Shown here in pieces: positions 17,444 through 26,211 of a stretch of DNA of 44,241 bases. Under the pieces are notes generated by a model. It was given only the letters and a program-made list of their open reading frames with translations. It was not told where the DNA came from and made no database searches. The position numbers and the translations under genes are program-made. Numbering within the stretch: position 1 is the stretch's first letter; each line of letters begins with the position of its first letter. This stretch comes from Chloroflexota bacterium (GTDB lineage Bacteria; Chloroflexota; Anaerolineae; J036; Brachytrichaceae): NCBI GenBank assembly GCA_023382055.1, contig JAMCQN010000102.1, positions 1-44,241 on the forward strand. The letters run 5' to 3'.

Positions 17444-18832
17444 CTACTCAACCGCGAGGCCGTGAAATGCCAGCATCGGCATAAAGCGCTCCATATCCAT
17501 CGGTACGATGTCCGGGTCTGGACCGTATGCGCCGTGAACTACTGCGCCGCCAACCACTGGACGCGCCAGGGCCAGTTGGATCGTGTCGTCGCCAGGATAG
17601 ATGGTCTTCTGCACCGCCGCTACGCCGTTGGCGTCTTCCACCCTGAAACAATTCGCAGCCGGGCTGATTGTGTCCATGCGGCTGTCTACATGGTCGAATC
17701 GGAGAGTTACGGAAGCGCCATCCGGGGCGCGGACCGCCGACCGAACATCGGGCGCAAGATGGGCGTCTGCCAGGCCGTAGACACTGCCGAACGCAGCGCG
17801 CGCGAGTCGATCCGCCAGAAGCATATTACCGGCCGGGCTGATGTGAATGCCGTCGCTCAACGGCAGGTCGAGAGTCGGGACGGCCACAATGCCTTGCAGC
17901 ATTTTAGGCGCCTGGCGTTGCGCTTCCCGCAACAATGACCAGCCTGTATCGGAGCGTTCGCCGGCCGTCGGGTGAACCCGGTTGAGCTGGACGGTGATCA
18001 CCGGCAGATTGTCGTCATGCAGTGCCTCACGCCAGGCATGCGCCGCCTGGATAAAGCGGCGGGCATAGGTCGGGCTGTCCTGCTCATTGGCATCGCTCTC
18101 ACCCTGATACCAGAGAATGCCTTTGACTCGACCGCCTGTGAGTTGCACACAATGCACCATGTTATCGAATAACACGGCTGATTCGCTTTCACCAGGATTC
18201 CATGGCGCCAGTGCGGAACCTCCTAACGCTGTTGGCACCAGACCAATCGGATAGCCCAGGCGCTGCTTCAACAATCTGGCGAAGTGCAGATAGGGCGAAT
18301 GGCCGGAATTAGCTGCCTCGCGATTGACAGGATGCCGCGTGCCCGTCGATTCATTCAGCGGGTGCGTTGCCAGCGCCCACTGCTCACTGTTGCGCAACAC
18401 GTGGACGCCCAGTTCGGGCGGGTCGGCTATCGGCCCGCGCCCGTACCCGGCCGAATTACTCTGACCTGCGATCACCCACAGGTCGCCGACGCCGAGAAAG
18501 TGGCGCATGTCGCCGCGGGTTGACCACTCGCCGGCGACATTGCCATCCGGGTTAAAACGCGTCTCAAGACGGTACAAACCGCCGGCAGGGATGCCGGTCA
18601 ATTCCGCCGCCCAGGTATGGTCGGAACGGGTATCGACAAACTGCCAGTCCAGGTTTCGGTTGGCGGCAACGCTTGTCTCTTCGGAGGCCAGGCGCACCTG
18701 CACCCTGCCGGGCGTATCGCTGATCCAACTGCCGGCAAGAGACATCTGGCCTGTGCCTGTCGCGTCCTGTTGCATGACCTGCCAGTCACTTATCCCGGCA
18801 TCAAGAATGACTCCGACCTCATTTTGTGGCAT
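17444..18832 (-). CDS. SASA-domain carbohydrate esterase (sialate O-acetylesterase-like)
   Basis: A 462-residue SGNH/SASA hydrolase that should remove acetyl groups from sugars. The nucleophile is in GQSNSAGYG (Ser at about residue 125), followed by LWYQGESDA and the catalytic Asp/His motif DGIHISPAG. A first domain of about 110 residues precedes the catalytic core and a beta-tail follows. No signal peptide is seen, so it may act on imported oligosaccharides. I use the ATG at 18832 (MPQNEV), which has AAAGGAAAA about 4 bases upstream; an upstream TTG at 18865 has no such site. It lies in the minus-strand run with the TIM-barrel and Gfo/Idh genes. Confidence 0.8.
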   Translation of the reverse strand: MPQNEVGVILDAGISDWQVMQQDATGTGQMSLAGSWISDTPGRVQVRLASEETSVAANRNLDWQFVDTRSDHTWAAELTGIPAGGLYRLETRFNPDGNVAGEWSTRGDMRHFLGVGDLWVIAGQSNSAGYGRGPIADPPELGVHVLRNSEQWALATHPLNESTGTRHPVNREAANSGHSPYLHFARLLKQRLGYPIGLVPTALGGSALAPWNPGESESAVLFDNMVHCVQLTGGRVKGILWYQGESDANEQDSPTYARRFIQAAHAWREALHDDNLPVITVQLNRVHPTAGERSDTGWSLLREAQRQAPKMLQGIVAVPTLDLPLSDGIHISPAGNMLLADRLARAAFGSVYGLADAHLAPDVRSAVRAPDGASVTLRFDHVDSRMDTISPAANCFRVEDANGVAAVQKTIYPGDDTIQLALARPVVGGAVVHGAYGPDPDIVPMDMERFMPMLAFHGLAVE

Positions 18833-18883
18833 CACTTTTCCTTTGACTCGTAAACTGTTGTTCAACGGCGAGCCGAATCCAGT

Positions 18884-19711
18884 CTAGCGCTTTACATACG
18901 GGAGAAGGCTCTGATACATGATCTTCGCGGCTTTGCGCGCCGGCATCTGCCACAATTTCTCGTCGAACATCTCGATCGAGTAATGGCCTCGATATCCATA
19001 CCGTTCGAGTTGATTGAAGATGGATTTCAGGTCGAGGCAACCCTTCCCCGGCAGCGCGCGGTCGCTGTTGCAGTTCGACAATTCGCCCGGTTTATCGTTC
19101 ATATCGTCGACATGAACATGACGTATACAGGGTATGTTCTGCGCGTTTAGCTGGTCGAACTTCGTGGGCGTGCAGTGGTAATGGGCGGGATCGAACAGCA
19201 CGCCTACATTGCTCATGCGGGATTTACGGGCTATCTCGGCAGCGGTCCGCAGTGACTTCACAACGGGCGACCAGTTGAACTCCAGGCAGAGCGTAATGCC
19301 GGTCGGCTTTATCTTCTTAGCCAGTTGCGCGAATACACGCGCAATCTCGCCGACTGGATCGGGGCTGCCCGCCTGGTCCGCCGGGCCGTCTGTGCCGACA
19401 ACCATTGTCGCAGCCCCAAGCGCCGACAGCAGCCTGGCGTTCTCCACGACACGGGCATGGTTTTCGGCGCGCTGTTCCGGCGCCGTAAAACACTCCACGC
19501 CCATCTCAAAACCGCCGATGCAGTGAATCTGGTACTTGTCCAGCAAAGCGCGCACGTCGTGGACATCGTGCCCCTGCGTCATGTAGTCTTTGACATGCTT
19601 CAGGACGAATTCGACGTTCTGGAATCCGGCGTCGTGATACGCGGCCAGACATTCCTCAAGGTCGGCTCGTACCGTGGAAACGGAATTGATCGCAAGCTGT
19701 GATTTTTTCAT
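18884..19711 (-). CDS. sugar isomerase/epimerase-like TIM barrel (AP-endonuclease-2 family)
   Basis: A 275-residue xylose-isomerase-like TIM barrel. Candidate metal ligands are spread as in the family: E in LCLEFNWSP (about residue 144), D and H in GVLFDPAHYH (about 172-178), H in RHVHVDD (about 198-203), and E in YSIEMFDE near the end. Members isomerise or epimerise sugars, or eliminate from 3-keto-glycosides. The adjacent Gfo/Idh gene 52 bases upstream fits a pair in which a sugar is first oxidised and then rearranged or cleaved. Substrate unknown. Length is normal. Confidence 0.8.
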   Translation of the reverse strand: MKKSQLAINSVSTVRADLEECLAAYHDAGFQNVEFVLKHVKDYMTQGHDVHDVRALLDKYQIHCIGGFEMGVECFTAPEQRAENHARVVENARLLSALGAATMVVGTDGPADQAGSPDPVGEIARVFAQLAKKIKPTGITLCLEFNWSPVVKSLRTAAEIARKSRMSNVGVLFDPAHYHCTPTKFDQLNAQNIPCIRHVHVDDMNDKPGELSNCNSDRALPGKGCLDLKSIFNQLERYGYRGHYSIEMFDEKLWQMPARKAAKIMYQSLLPYVKR

Positions 19712-19763
19712 GTTTTTGTTTTCCCAGTGAATATACTCGAACCATCATTAAAGATTTTGCCGC

Positions 19764-20816
19764 TTACCGACCCAACAAACGGAAATAATCGCGCGCCACG
19801 CGCAGGTCTTCGAGCGCCTCAGCGGCCTCACAGAGCGGCTTGATCTCGCCCTTGATCGCCCTGACGTAGTTTATGGCCTGCTGGCGCATGGCGTGAACGG
19901 GCGGCAATACCGGCGCCGTTGTCGAAGGCGGCTTCCCTTTACCAGGATCCCGATACACCTCGACCCGACCCGGCTGGTTGCTGGCCAGAGGGGCCGGCAA
20001 TTCCAGCTTGATGTAGCCGTGTTCAAACGCGATCAATGCAGACTCCTGCCAGCCGAGCGTCGTCTGGTAGGGCGACATTTCGATGATGCCGGCAACGCCG
20101 CTCTGACTCTGCACGGCCAGCACGACTTGTGATGGCTCAGCATAAGTCATTCGATAAGGTTCTCCGAGCAGGTAACGCAGCAGATTAACCTGGTGGATAT
20201 AGTAATTGACGAATGCGATATAAGCATCGTATGTCGCGCTGTCCATATCATGTGCTGGCGGGTCGCTTTCCGTCGCCGGAACTTTTTCAGCCGTCTGGAT
20301 CAAGTCGTTGAATCCGCCGGCGACCCAGTCACCGGCCGGCATCAGGATTCGCACATAGCGCATCCGGCCCAACTCGCCGGACTGCTTTAGCTCGTCGATA
20401 GTGTTTCGCGCAACCATCGAGGCTGGATCGCTGCGTTTATGATAACCGACCATGTGCCATGAACCGCCGGCTTTTAATGCAGCCAGCATCAACTCGCCCG
20501 CCTGAACCGATGAAGCCAGCGGTTTTTCGGTCAGGATCGGAATGCCAGCCTTGTAAAGGGGAGCAATGACCTGCCCGTGCCTGCTGAATTGCTGGGCTGC
20601 GACCATGCCATCCAGTCGTTCATGCGCCAGCATGTCTTCTGCGCTCTCGTATACGCGGGGGATTCCGTAACGCTCGGCCACCCTGTGCGCCAGTTCCGGT
20701 CGCAGCTCCGCAATCGCCGCAACTTCGCAATCGGCCAGCGTGACATAGTTCTTCAAATGAGCGCACTGCCCCATGCTTCCCACGCCCACGAATCCAATCC
20801 TGACCTTGCTGTCCAT
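19764..20816 (-). CDS. Gfo/Idh/MocA-family oxidoreductase
   Basis: A 350-residue NAD(P)-dependent oxidoreductase for sugars or cyclitols. The nucleotide-binding start is IGFVGVGSMGQ, the EKPLA motif lies at about residues 95-99, and YHKRSDP follows at about 124-130. The C-terminal alpha/beta domain, including IHQVNLLRYLLGEP, is complete. GAGGTGA lies 5 bases before the ATG. It is the first gene of the run Gfo/Idh - TIM barrel - SASA esterase - GT-C protein and is divergent from the PIG-L gene, with 73 bases between starts. Confidence 0.85.
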   Translation of the reverse strand: MDSKVRIGFVGVGSMGQCAHLKNYVTLADCEVAAIAELRPELAHRVAERYGIPRVYESAEDMLAHERLDGMVAAQQFSRHGQVIAPLYKAGIPILTEKPLASSVQAGELMLAALKAGGSWHMVGYHKRSDPASMVARNTIDELKQSGELGRMRYVRILMPAGDWVAGGFNDLIQTAEKVPATESDPPAHDMDSATYDAYIAFVNYYIHQVNLLRYLLGEPYRMTYAEPSQVVLAVQSQSGVAGIIEMSPYQTTLGWQESALIAFEHGYIKLELPAPLASNQPGRVEVYRDPGKGKPPSTTAPVLPPVHAMRQQAINYVRAIKGEIKPLCEAAEALEDLRVARDYFRLLGR

Positions 20817-20889
20817 TGTTTCACCTCAGCGCAGATTGTGGATCAGACCGGTGAACTGTGCCAGTCGCCAAAGCGTACAATCACTGGTC

Positions 20890-21669
20890 ATGAGCAAGGA
20901 ATTTACACCCTCATCCGCCATGGCAATCGTGGCACATCCTGACGATATTGAATTCGGCTGCGCTGGAACTGTAGCGAAGTGGACGCGACGGGGCGCGCAT
21001 GTCACCTATGTAATCGTAACGAGCGGTAATATAGGAACGCACGATCCGGCGTTTACATCACTCTCGCTGGCCGAACACCGCGAAAAGGAGCAGCGCGCCG
21101 CAGCGGCCATCTGCGGTGTGCATGAAGTGGAATTCCTGCGGCATAACGATGGCGAAGTAATGCCAACGCTGGAATTGCGCAAGGAGCTGGTTCGAGTGAT
21201 CCGCAAGCACAAGCCGGAAGTCGTGTTCTCGATGGATCCAACAGCCTTTCTGAGCAGCTCGGATTACATCAACCACCCCGATCACCGCGCTGTGGCGGTG
21301 GCTACCGTCGATGCCATAGCGCCGGTTGCATCCATGCCATTGATGTACCCGGAATTAGGCGCTCCGCACGCCGTACATGAAGTCTGGATTCAATGGACCG
21401 ATAAACCCGACACATGGGTCGATATCAGTGAAACAATCGACCTGAAGATGGATGCCTTGCGCCAGCACAAGAGTCAGGTATCCGAAGAAACGGTTCAGGG
21501 TCTGCGGCGCTGGGCGCTGGATGCAGGCAAAGGACTGGCGCCTGCCGAAGCTTACCGCGTCATAACCCTGGTAAGCCGTGAAAAGGACGAGCAACCTGTT
21601 GTGGATACAACGGCGGAACAGGAACTCAGTCAGAGAGAAAAGGCCAGCGAGTCAGCGTCCAAGGCCTGA
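20890..21669 (+). CDS. PIG-L (LmbE) family deacetylase
   Basis: A 259-residue zinc deacetylase fold that removes N-acetyl groups from amino sugars or related compounds. The motif AHPDDIEFGCAGT is at residues 15-27 (His and both Asp are the metal/catalytic residues), and the second His motif HPDHRAV follows around residue 130. I choose the ATG at 20890 (MSKEFTP) because the longer frame from 20773 would overlap the divergent Gfo/Idh gene. A charged C-terminal tail of about 30 residues extends past the fold. With the SASA esterase next door, it adds a deacylation function to the locus. Confidence 0.85.
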   Translation: MSKEFTPSSAMAIVAHPDDIEFGCAGTVAKWTRRGAHVTYVIVTSGNIGTHDPAFTSLSLAEHREKEQRAAAAICGVHEVEFLRHNDGEVMPTLELRKELVRVIRKHKPEVVFSMDPTAFLSSSDYINHPDHRAVAVATVDAIAPVASMPLMYPELGAPHAVHEVWIQWTDKPDTWVDISETIDLKMDALRQHKSQVSEETVQGLRRWALDAGKGLAPAEAYRVITLVSREKDEQPVVDTTAEQELSQREKASESASKA

Positions 21670-21701
21670 GGTAATAGTCTGAATACGGACAGACATGTTA
21701 T

Positions 21702-21734
21702 AAGGAGGGAGGGCGACAAGTACCCTCTCTCCTT
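21702..21734. terminator. bidirectional terminator hairpin
   Basis: AAGGAGGGAGGG at 21702-21713 pairs with CCCTCTCTCCTT at 21723-21734, with one G-T wobble and a 9-base loop. It sits between the convergent ends of the PIG-L gene and the glycosidase-like gene. Confidence 0.6.
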
Positions 21735-21771
21735 AGACAACGAACGGCAGCTGATACACGGAGTTGCTCTG

Positions 21772-23064
21772 CTATTGTTTTTGAGCAGCATCAGGTTTGA
21801 TGGAACGCTGCAAAGACGCAGCCGTCTTATTCACCTGTTGTGAGAGGTTCATGACATGCATCGCCAGATCGGTCATCTGCATGTGCGACAACTCCTGCGT
21901 GAAGTTCGCTGCCGGAGCTAAAGGCTTGTACCACACATCCGGGCCCATGGCCAGTTCGTAGCGCGTCATATCATATCCAGCCCAGTTGACAGGGTCGCCT
22001 ACGGCAAAGATTGCGCCACCCACAAACGGCGAGTTGTAGGTATTGCCGTTGAGTACTAACGGCGCGCCTGCTATCTGGATGTACCGCTTGCACCAGGCCA
22101 CAACATCCTGATCTGTGGCGTGGTGAGCGGCGAATCCACCAATGCTTCCTTCATCGACGCCTGTCTCGGAGCAAACAATCCTGCTGGAGCTTTTCGGGTC
22201 AAATCCACAACGGGTGTAATAGAAATGCCAGCGGGTTTCATACCAGTCCGTCTCCACGACAACCTGCTTTTGCCCATTCCAGGTTGGCGTCTGGATATCT
22301 TCACGGTAGATATGCTGCATGTTCGGGCTATACAGATGGTGGTCCATCCAGAAAACGCCCGCGTTAAACGGCGGCGCGTAGTATGTCCGGATGGCGTCAC
22401 AAATATCGGTGCGCGTGAAGTCAGGCGTGCCCATTGAAAATGAGCCTGCCGCATACAACGCCCCGCTGGCAGCCTTGATGCGGTTAGCCATTTCTATATC
22501 GAATGCCGCGCGCTTGCGGAGTGAGTCGGGTGATGTGTCCAACTGCTCTGATTCGTTCAACCCTGTGTAAATCAGCCGAGGGTCTTTGGCGCCTTTCAGC
22601 TTGCCCATGACGTAGTCGAAGCTGGGTAAGTTCCCATGGATGTCCAGGTAAGGACGAACCATCACGGTCGCATCGGGAAAGGCATCTTTGAGTTGCGAGC
22701 CGAGTTCGATGTGCCCGACAATGCAGAAGAACCGGCAGCCCATGTTGGCAGCCTTGAACGCGGCATCGGCGTTGTAAATCACACTCAAACCCACTTTGAC
22801 GGTCGGCGCTGGAGGCGGTTCGAGCGCGTCAACGAAACTCTCCGCTGAAACGTAAACGGATACCGCGTCCTGCACCCTTACCTGCTGTAGATTAACGCCG
22901 CCAGCGGTGAGTATAAGTTTCGCCCACTTATTGGCGCCGGTAATGACGACATCGGCGACTTCGACGGCCATACCCCCGATAAGCAGGCCGATGATGCTGC
23001 CTCCGGCAGGATCCGGGCTCAAAAGCACTGGCACTGGACTTCCGCTGCGAATGATTGCTTTAAT
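21772..23064 (-). CDS. putative TIM-barrel glycosidase with N-terminal SH3-like domain
   Basis: A protein of about 430 residues. The first 80 residues (PVPVLLSPDP, then AKLILTAGGVNLQ and VSVYVSAESF) look like an SH3-type domain. The rest looks like a clan-A-type barrel, with YTGLNESEQLD offering a possible acid/base Glu and IVCSETGVDEG a possible nucleophile Glu. I do not recognise a GH family with certainty. The reading frame continues to 23337, but that extension runs through a repeat element. GGGAGG at 23071-23076 stands 6 bases before an ATT codon at 23064, so an ATT start is the best fit; a GTG lies further upstream without a good site. There is no signal peptide with this start. Confidence 0.6.
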   Translation of the reverse strand: MKAIIRSGSPVPVLLSPDPAGGSIIGLLIGGMAVEVADVVITGANKWAKLILTAGGVNLQQVRVQDAVSVYVSAESFVDALEPPPAPTVKVGLSVIYNADAAFKAANMGCRFFCIVGHIELGSQLKDAFPDATVMVRPYLDIHGNLPSFDYVMGKLKGAKDPRLIYTGLNESEQLDTSPDSLRKRAAFDIEMANRIKAASGALYAAGSFSMGTPDFTRTDICDAIRTYYAPPFNAGVFWMDHHLYSPNMQHIYREDIQTPTWNGQKQVVVETDWYETRWHFYYTRCGFDPKSSSRIVCSETGVDEGSIGGFAAHHATDQDVVAWCKRYIQIAGAPLVLNGNTYNSPFVGGAIFAVGDPVNWAGYDMTRYELAMGPDVWYKPLAPAANFTQELSHMQMTDLAMHVMNLSQQVNKTAASLQRSIKPDAAQKQ

Positions 23065-23112
23065 GGTAAACCTCCCTTTCCCTCGTTCCACGAGTGCGGA
23101 ACAGGGCTTCCC

Positions 23113-23363
23113 AAGGCTAAGTGAGTCGCCAGAAGGTCCTGACACTGCTCGCAGCCCCGTCTCGGATTCTGTTGGCGAAATTGGTTTCGAGAACCCAGAC
23201 TCCCGGAATCTCGGAGATTCCGGGAGTCTATGCGCGATTATCGACGACCCAATGGGATTCGCCAACAGAATCCGTCTCGGGGCGTTTCCGCCGCGACCGC
23301 GCGCCGAGGACGGGGCGCTGAGCCGGTAAACCGTCAACCTCTTCTGGCGACTCCCTTAGGCTT
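23113..23363. repeat. nested inverted-repeat (MITE-like) element between glycosidase and kinase genes
   Basis: About 250 bp framed by imperfect inverted ends: AAGGCTAAGTGAGTCGCCAG at 23113 onward, matched by its complement ending at 23363 (about 25 bp, three mismatches). Inside lies a second pair: CGGATTCTGTTGGCGAA at 23163-23179 and its exact complement at 23258-23274. A central 33-base palindrome lies at 23197-23229 (16-bp arms, one central base). It has no gene. It fills most of the 392-base divergent gap between the glycosidase start (23064) and the kinase start (23457). The rest of that gap, 23364-23456, shows only the kinase ribosome binding site. Confidence 0.65.
23169..23235 (+). repeat. 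dispersed palindromic repeat, copy A
   Basis: A 67-base segment repeated in inverse orientation at 33035-33101, with 65 of 67 bases identical by my reading. It starts CTGTTGGCGAAATTGG and contains the palindrome around GACTCCCGGAATCTC. It is the core of the larger nested element at 23113-23363. Confidence 0.85.
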
Positions 23364-23456
23364 ACTATAACGCAGATGTCTGAAATGAAACACGCTGCAC
23401 CGGCAGCGGAGTGCTTTGACCTCGACCATCATAAAATGAAGGCACAGGAATCGAAT

Positions 23457-24923
23457 ATGGCGACAGAAACAGTTATCGGAATCGACCTCGGAACGCAGGG
23501 CGTAAGGATGCTTGCAGTAGACCCGACTGGCAAGATCATCGCAAGCGCCAGTATAAGCATGGCAATCGAAACAGAAGCGCTGCCCAACGGCTGGGTTGAA
23601 CAGGACGCCACGGTGTGGTGGGACGCTACAGCCGCGTGCCTGCGCAGACTGATGGCGGCGCTGCCGCATGGTGCCAGTGTAGCGGGCATATCAATTGATT
23701 CCACCTCAGGCACTGTGGTACCGCTTACGGCTGATCATCAACCAGCGGCGATGGCGATGATGTACAACGACTCACGCAGTGCGGCTTACGTGGCGACTGT
23801 CCGCCGGGCGGCAGTTGAACTTGAACAAAAACTCGGTTACGCCTTTAGCGCGTCGTTTGCGCTGCCCAAGATCGTGTGGTTGATGCACGAGAGACCCGAC
23901 GTAACCGTTCGCACGGCACGCTATGTACATGCCGCCGATTTCATCGTCGGAAAACTGACAGGTGTGTTCGACGTAACCGATTTCAGTAACGCCCTTAAAA
24001 CCGGCTATGACCTGATCAACGACCAATGGCCTGCCTTTGTTACAGATGCGCTGGGTATCCCTCTGGATCACTTACCTACGGTGGTCGCGCCGGGTCAGAT
24101 AATCGGCCATGTGACCCCTCAAGCCGCGGGCGAGACATCACTTGCGTCAGGAATTCCTGTCATGGCTGGAGCAACCGACGGAACCGCCGCACAGATCGCA
24201 TCGGGCGCCGTTGAGCCAGGTTCATGGAACTCATCGCTGGGAACGACGCTGGTGATCAAAGGCATCACGAAAGACTTGTTCATCGATCCCCAGCGCCGCA
24301 TCTACAGTCATCGGCATCCTGATGGCTGGTGGATGCCCGGCGGCGCCAGTAACACGGGCTGTGAATGGATCGTTCGGGATCATGCCGGTCTGGACCCTTC
24401 GCAATTGGACGCACAGGCGGCCAGCCATGTGCCGACGCAGCTTGTGCGTTATCCTCTGGCGCGCACCGGCGAGCGTTTCCCGTTCCTGAACGCGCAGGCA
24501 ACCGGATTTACGGTCGGCGACACTCGCGGGTCAGCCGATATACCGCCGATCATCCGATATGCCGCCGGACTTGAGGGTACCGCGCTTGTCGAACGCCTGG
24601 CCTACGATGTCCTGCGTGATATTGGTGCGCCGGTCGGTAATCGCATACATGCCACAGGGGGTGGATCGAAATCGCGGTTGTGGCTGCGTATCCGCGCCAG
24701 CATGTTGAACCGGCAGTTCGTTCGACCGCACAGCAGCGAAACCGCGATGGGCGCCGCATTGCTGGCCGCGACAGGCGTTTGGTTCCACTCGCTGAGTGAA
24801 GCGGCGCAAGCGATGGTGCAATCCAGTATCAGCGTTGATCCCGATAAAAACCTGGTCGGCCTTTACGATCACAAATACGGTGTGTTCTGTGAACAATTGC
24901 GATTACGCGGCTACCTGCAGTGA
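23457..24923 (+). CDS. FGGY-family carbohydrate kinase
   Basis: A 488-residue sugar kinase with the two-domain ASKHA fold. The N-terminal phosphate loop is GIDLGTQGVRMLAVD, with EQDATVWW after it; the second domain has SLGTTLVIKG and the adenosine motif HATGGGSKSRLWL, then SSETAMGAALLAATG. FGGY kinases phosphorylate xylulose, ribulose, fuculose, glycerol and others; the sequence resembles the xylulokinase branch, but I do not assign a substrate. I choose the ATG at 23457 (MATETV), which has AGGA 7 bases upstream, over two earlier ATGs. Its 3' end overlaps the convergent regulator gene by 21 bases. It could phosphorylate the product of the isomerase at 8451-9872. Confidence 0.85.
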   Translation: MATETVIGIDLGTQGVRMLAVDPTGKIIASASISMAIETEALPNGWVEQDATVWWDATAACLRRLMAALPHGASVAGISIDSTSGTVVPLTADHQPAAMAMMYNDSRSAAYVATVRRAAVELEQKLGYAFSASFALPKIVWLMHERPDVTVRTARYVHAADFIVGKLTGVFDVTDFSNALKTGYDLINDQWPAFVTDALGIPLDHLPTVVAPGQIIGHVTPQAAGETSLASGIPVMAGATDGTAAQIASGAVEPGSWNSSLGTTLVIKGITKDLFIDPQRRIYSHRHPDGWWMPGGASNTGCEWIVRDHAGLDPSQLDAQAASHVPTQLVRYPLARTGERFPFLNAQATGFTVGDTRGSADIPPIIRYAAGLEGTALVERLAYDVLRDIGAPVGNRIHATGGGSKSRLWLRIRASMLNRQFVRPHSSETAMGAALLAATGVWFHSLSEAAQAMVQSSISVDPDKNLVGLYDHKYGVFCEQLRLRGYLQ

Positions 24924-26114
24924 CGATGCGTCTTCCCTGGCTCTGGCGCGTTCTGCGACGATGCGGTGCGCCCCGCAGGATTCTCGCACGACCAGCGATA
25001 CGGGCAGCACGAGTTTCTCATTTTGCGAAATACGGCCTTCGATGATATCAATCAACATGTGTCCCGACTTGAAGCCCATGTCATAGCGCGGTTGCATAAC
25101 CGTCGTTAATGGCACAGGCAAATGGCTGGCCGTCGGTAAATCGTCAAATCCCACAACGGCGTAATCGTCAGGTGGTACCAGACCGATCGTTGTGGCTGTC
25201 CTCATCAGATCAATTGCGACCGCGTCATGCACGGCTACAATGGCATTAGGGCGCGTCTGCCCCGTTGTACGCGCTGTTATCAAGCGCTCGACATCACGCG
25301 TATCATTGAGATTCACGGGTATAAGCGGCTTGACCTGCGCGGCCATGCCGTAGTCTTCCAACGCTTTACTGAAACCCTGGTAACGGTCTCGCACCGAGGT
25401 CGTGCTTGGAAGCTCTCGTCCGGATGTGATATAGGAAAAGGACTCGTAACCCAGTATGATCATGTGCTCCGTGACGCGGTAGGCGCCGTCAAAACCGTCC
25501 GACACCACATAACTGGTATCCAGATCGCTCAAATAACGGTCAACGAGCACAAGCGGCGTGCGATGTTCTAACAGCAACTGCACCCCTGGCGTCGAAGTAA
25601 CGTTGCTGACCGGCATGACGATGACCCCGTCGGTGCCCATCCGCAGCAGACGCTCAATCTCCTGTTCTTCCATGCGCTGGTCTTCGCCCGAATAGCCAAA
25701 CATGAGGGCGTATCCGCGCGACTTTGCCGCGCGCTCCGCGCCGAGCAGGATGTTCATCTGCAGTGTATCGCTGCGGGCGCAAAATACCAGGCCGATCATC
25801 TTGTGTATTAAAGCTGGTCTTGTTTCATGTCGACCGGGCGCGGCGGCTGGCTCAGAGGATGGTACTGCGTTATTACGCCGAACAAACGTGCCCTTACCGC
25901 GGGTGCGCGTAATCAGACCGTCTATCTCCAGCCGGTTAAGCGATTGGCGTATGGTGCTCCGACTCACGCCAAATCGTTTGCACAACTCCGCCTCTGTAGG
26001 CAGACGAGCACCAGGTTGCAGACCGTCACGTGCGATCTCCTCGCGGATCAGCAACTCAACCTGCGCGTATAACACCGATGGGCGTACCTGTTCATCATTT
26101 ACATCTATGGACAT
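24903..26114 (-). CDS. GntR-HTH / LacI-type regulator (AraR architecture)
   Basis: A 403-residue transcription regulator. Residues 13-75 are a GntR-type winged helix: ELLIREEIARDGLQPGARLP, then TEAELCKRFGVSRSTIRQSL and TRTRGKGTFVRR. Residues about 105-385 are a LacI/periplasmic-binding-protein-like effector domain with DGVIVMPVSN, HRTPLVLVDRYL, and late DYAVVGFDDLP. This combination is that of Bacillus AraR, the arabinose repressor. It is divergent from the transporter operon and most likely represses that operon and itself until a sugar binds. The effector is not determined by sequence. Confidence 0.88.
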   Translation of the reverse strand: MSIDVNDEQVRPSVLYAQVELLIREEIARDGLQPGARLPTEAELCKRFGVSRSTIRQSLNRLEIDGLITRTRGKGTFVRRNNAVPSSEPAAAPGRHETRPALIHKMIGLVFCARSDTLQMNILLGAERAAKSRGYALMFGYSGEDQRMEEQEIERLLRMGTDGVIVMPVSNVTSTPGVQLLLEHRTPLVLVDRYLSDLDTSYVVSDGFDGAYRVTEHMIILGYESFSYITSGRELPSTTSVRDRYQGFSKALEDYGMAAQVKPLIPVNLNDTRDVERLITARTTGQTRPNAIVAVHDAVAIDLMRTATTIGLVPPDDYAVVGFDDLPTASHLPVPLTTVMQPRYDMGFKSGHMLIDIIEGRISQNEKLVLPVSLVVRESCGAHRIVAERARAREDASSLQVAA

Positions 26115-26138
26115 ACTACGGCTCCTTGGCGGTGAAAG

Positions 26139-26168
26139 ATTAGTTCGTACAAAGGTTGTTCCATTATA
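26139..26168 (-). promoter_or_regulatory. regulator promoter with AraR-like operator
   Basis: On the minus strand a perfect TATAAT (26168-26163) forms the -10. Just downstream, at 26139-26154 on the plus strand, ATTAGTTCGTACAAAG matches the Bacillus AraR operator ATTTGTACGTACAAAT at 13 of 16 positions (consensus from memory). This would place the repressor over its own start site. Confidence 0.5.
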
Positions 26169-26211
26169 GTTTATTGAGGTGAGTTAGTAATAACCAATAT
26201 GTGATAGCTTG

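Noticed and set aside
20773-20889. Upstream extension of the PIG-L deacetylase frame
   Set aside because: It would overlap the divergent Gfo/Idh gene, and the family domain begins right after the ATG at 20890.
23065-23337. N-terminal extension of the putative glycosidase frame
   Set aside because: It reads through the inverted-repeat element, giving a non-domain, Ser/Pro/Arg-rich stretch, and a better ribosome site lies at the ATT start.
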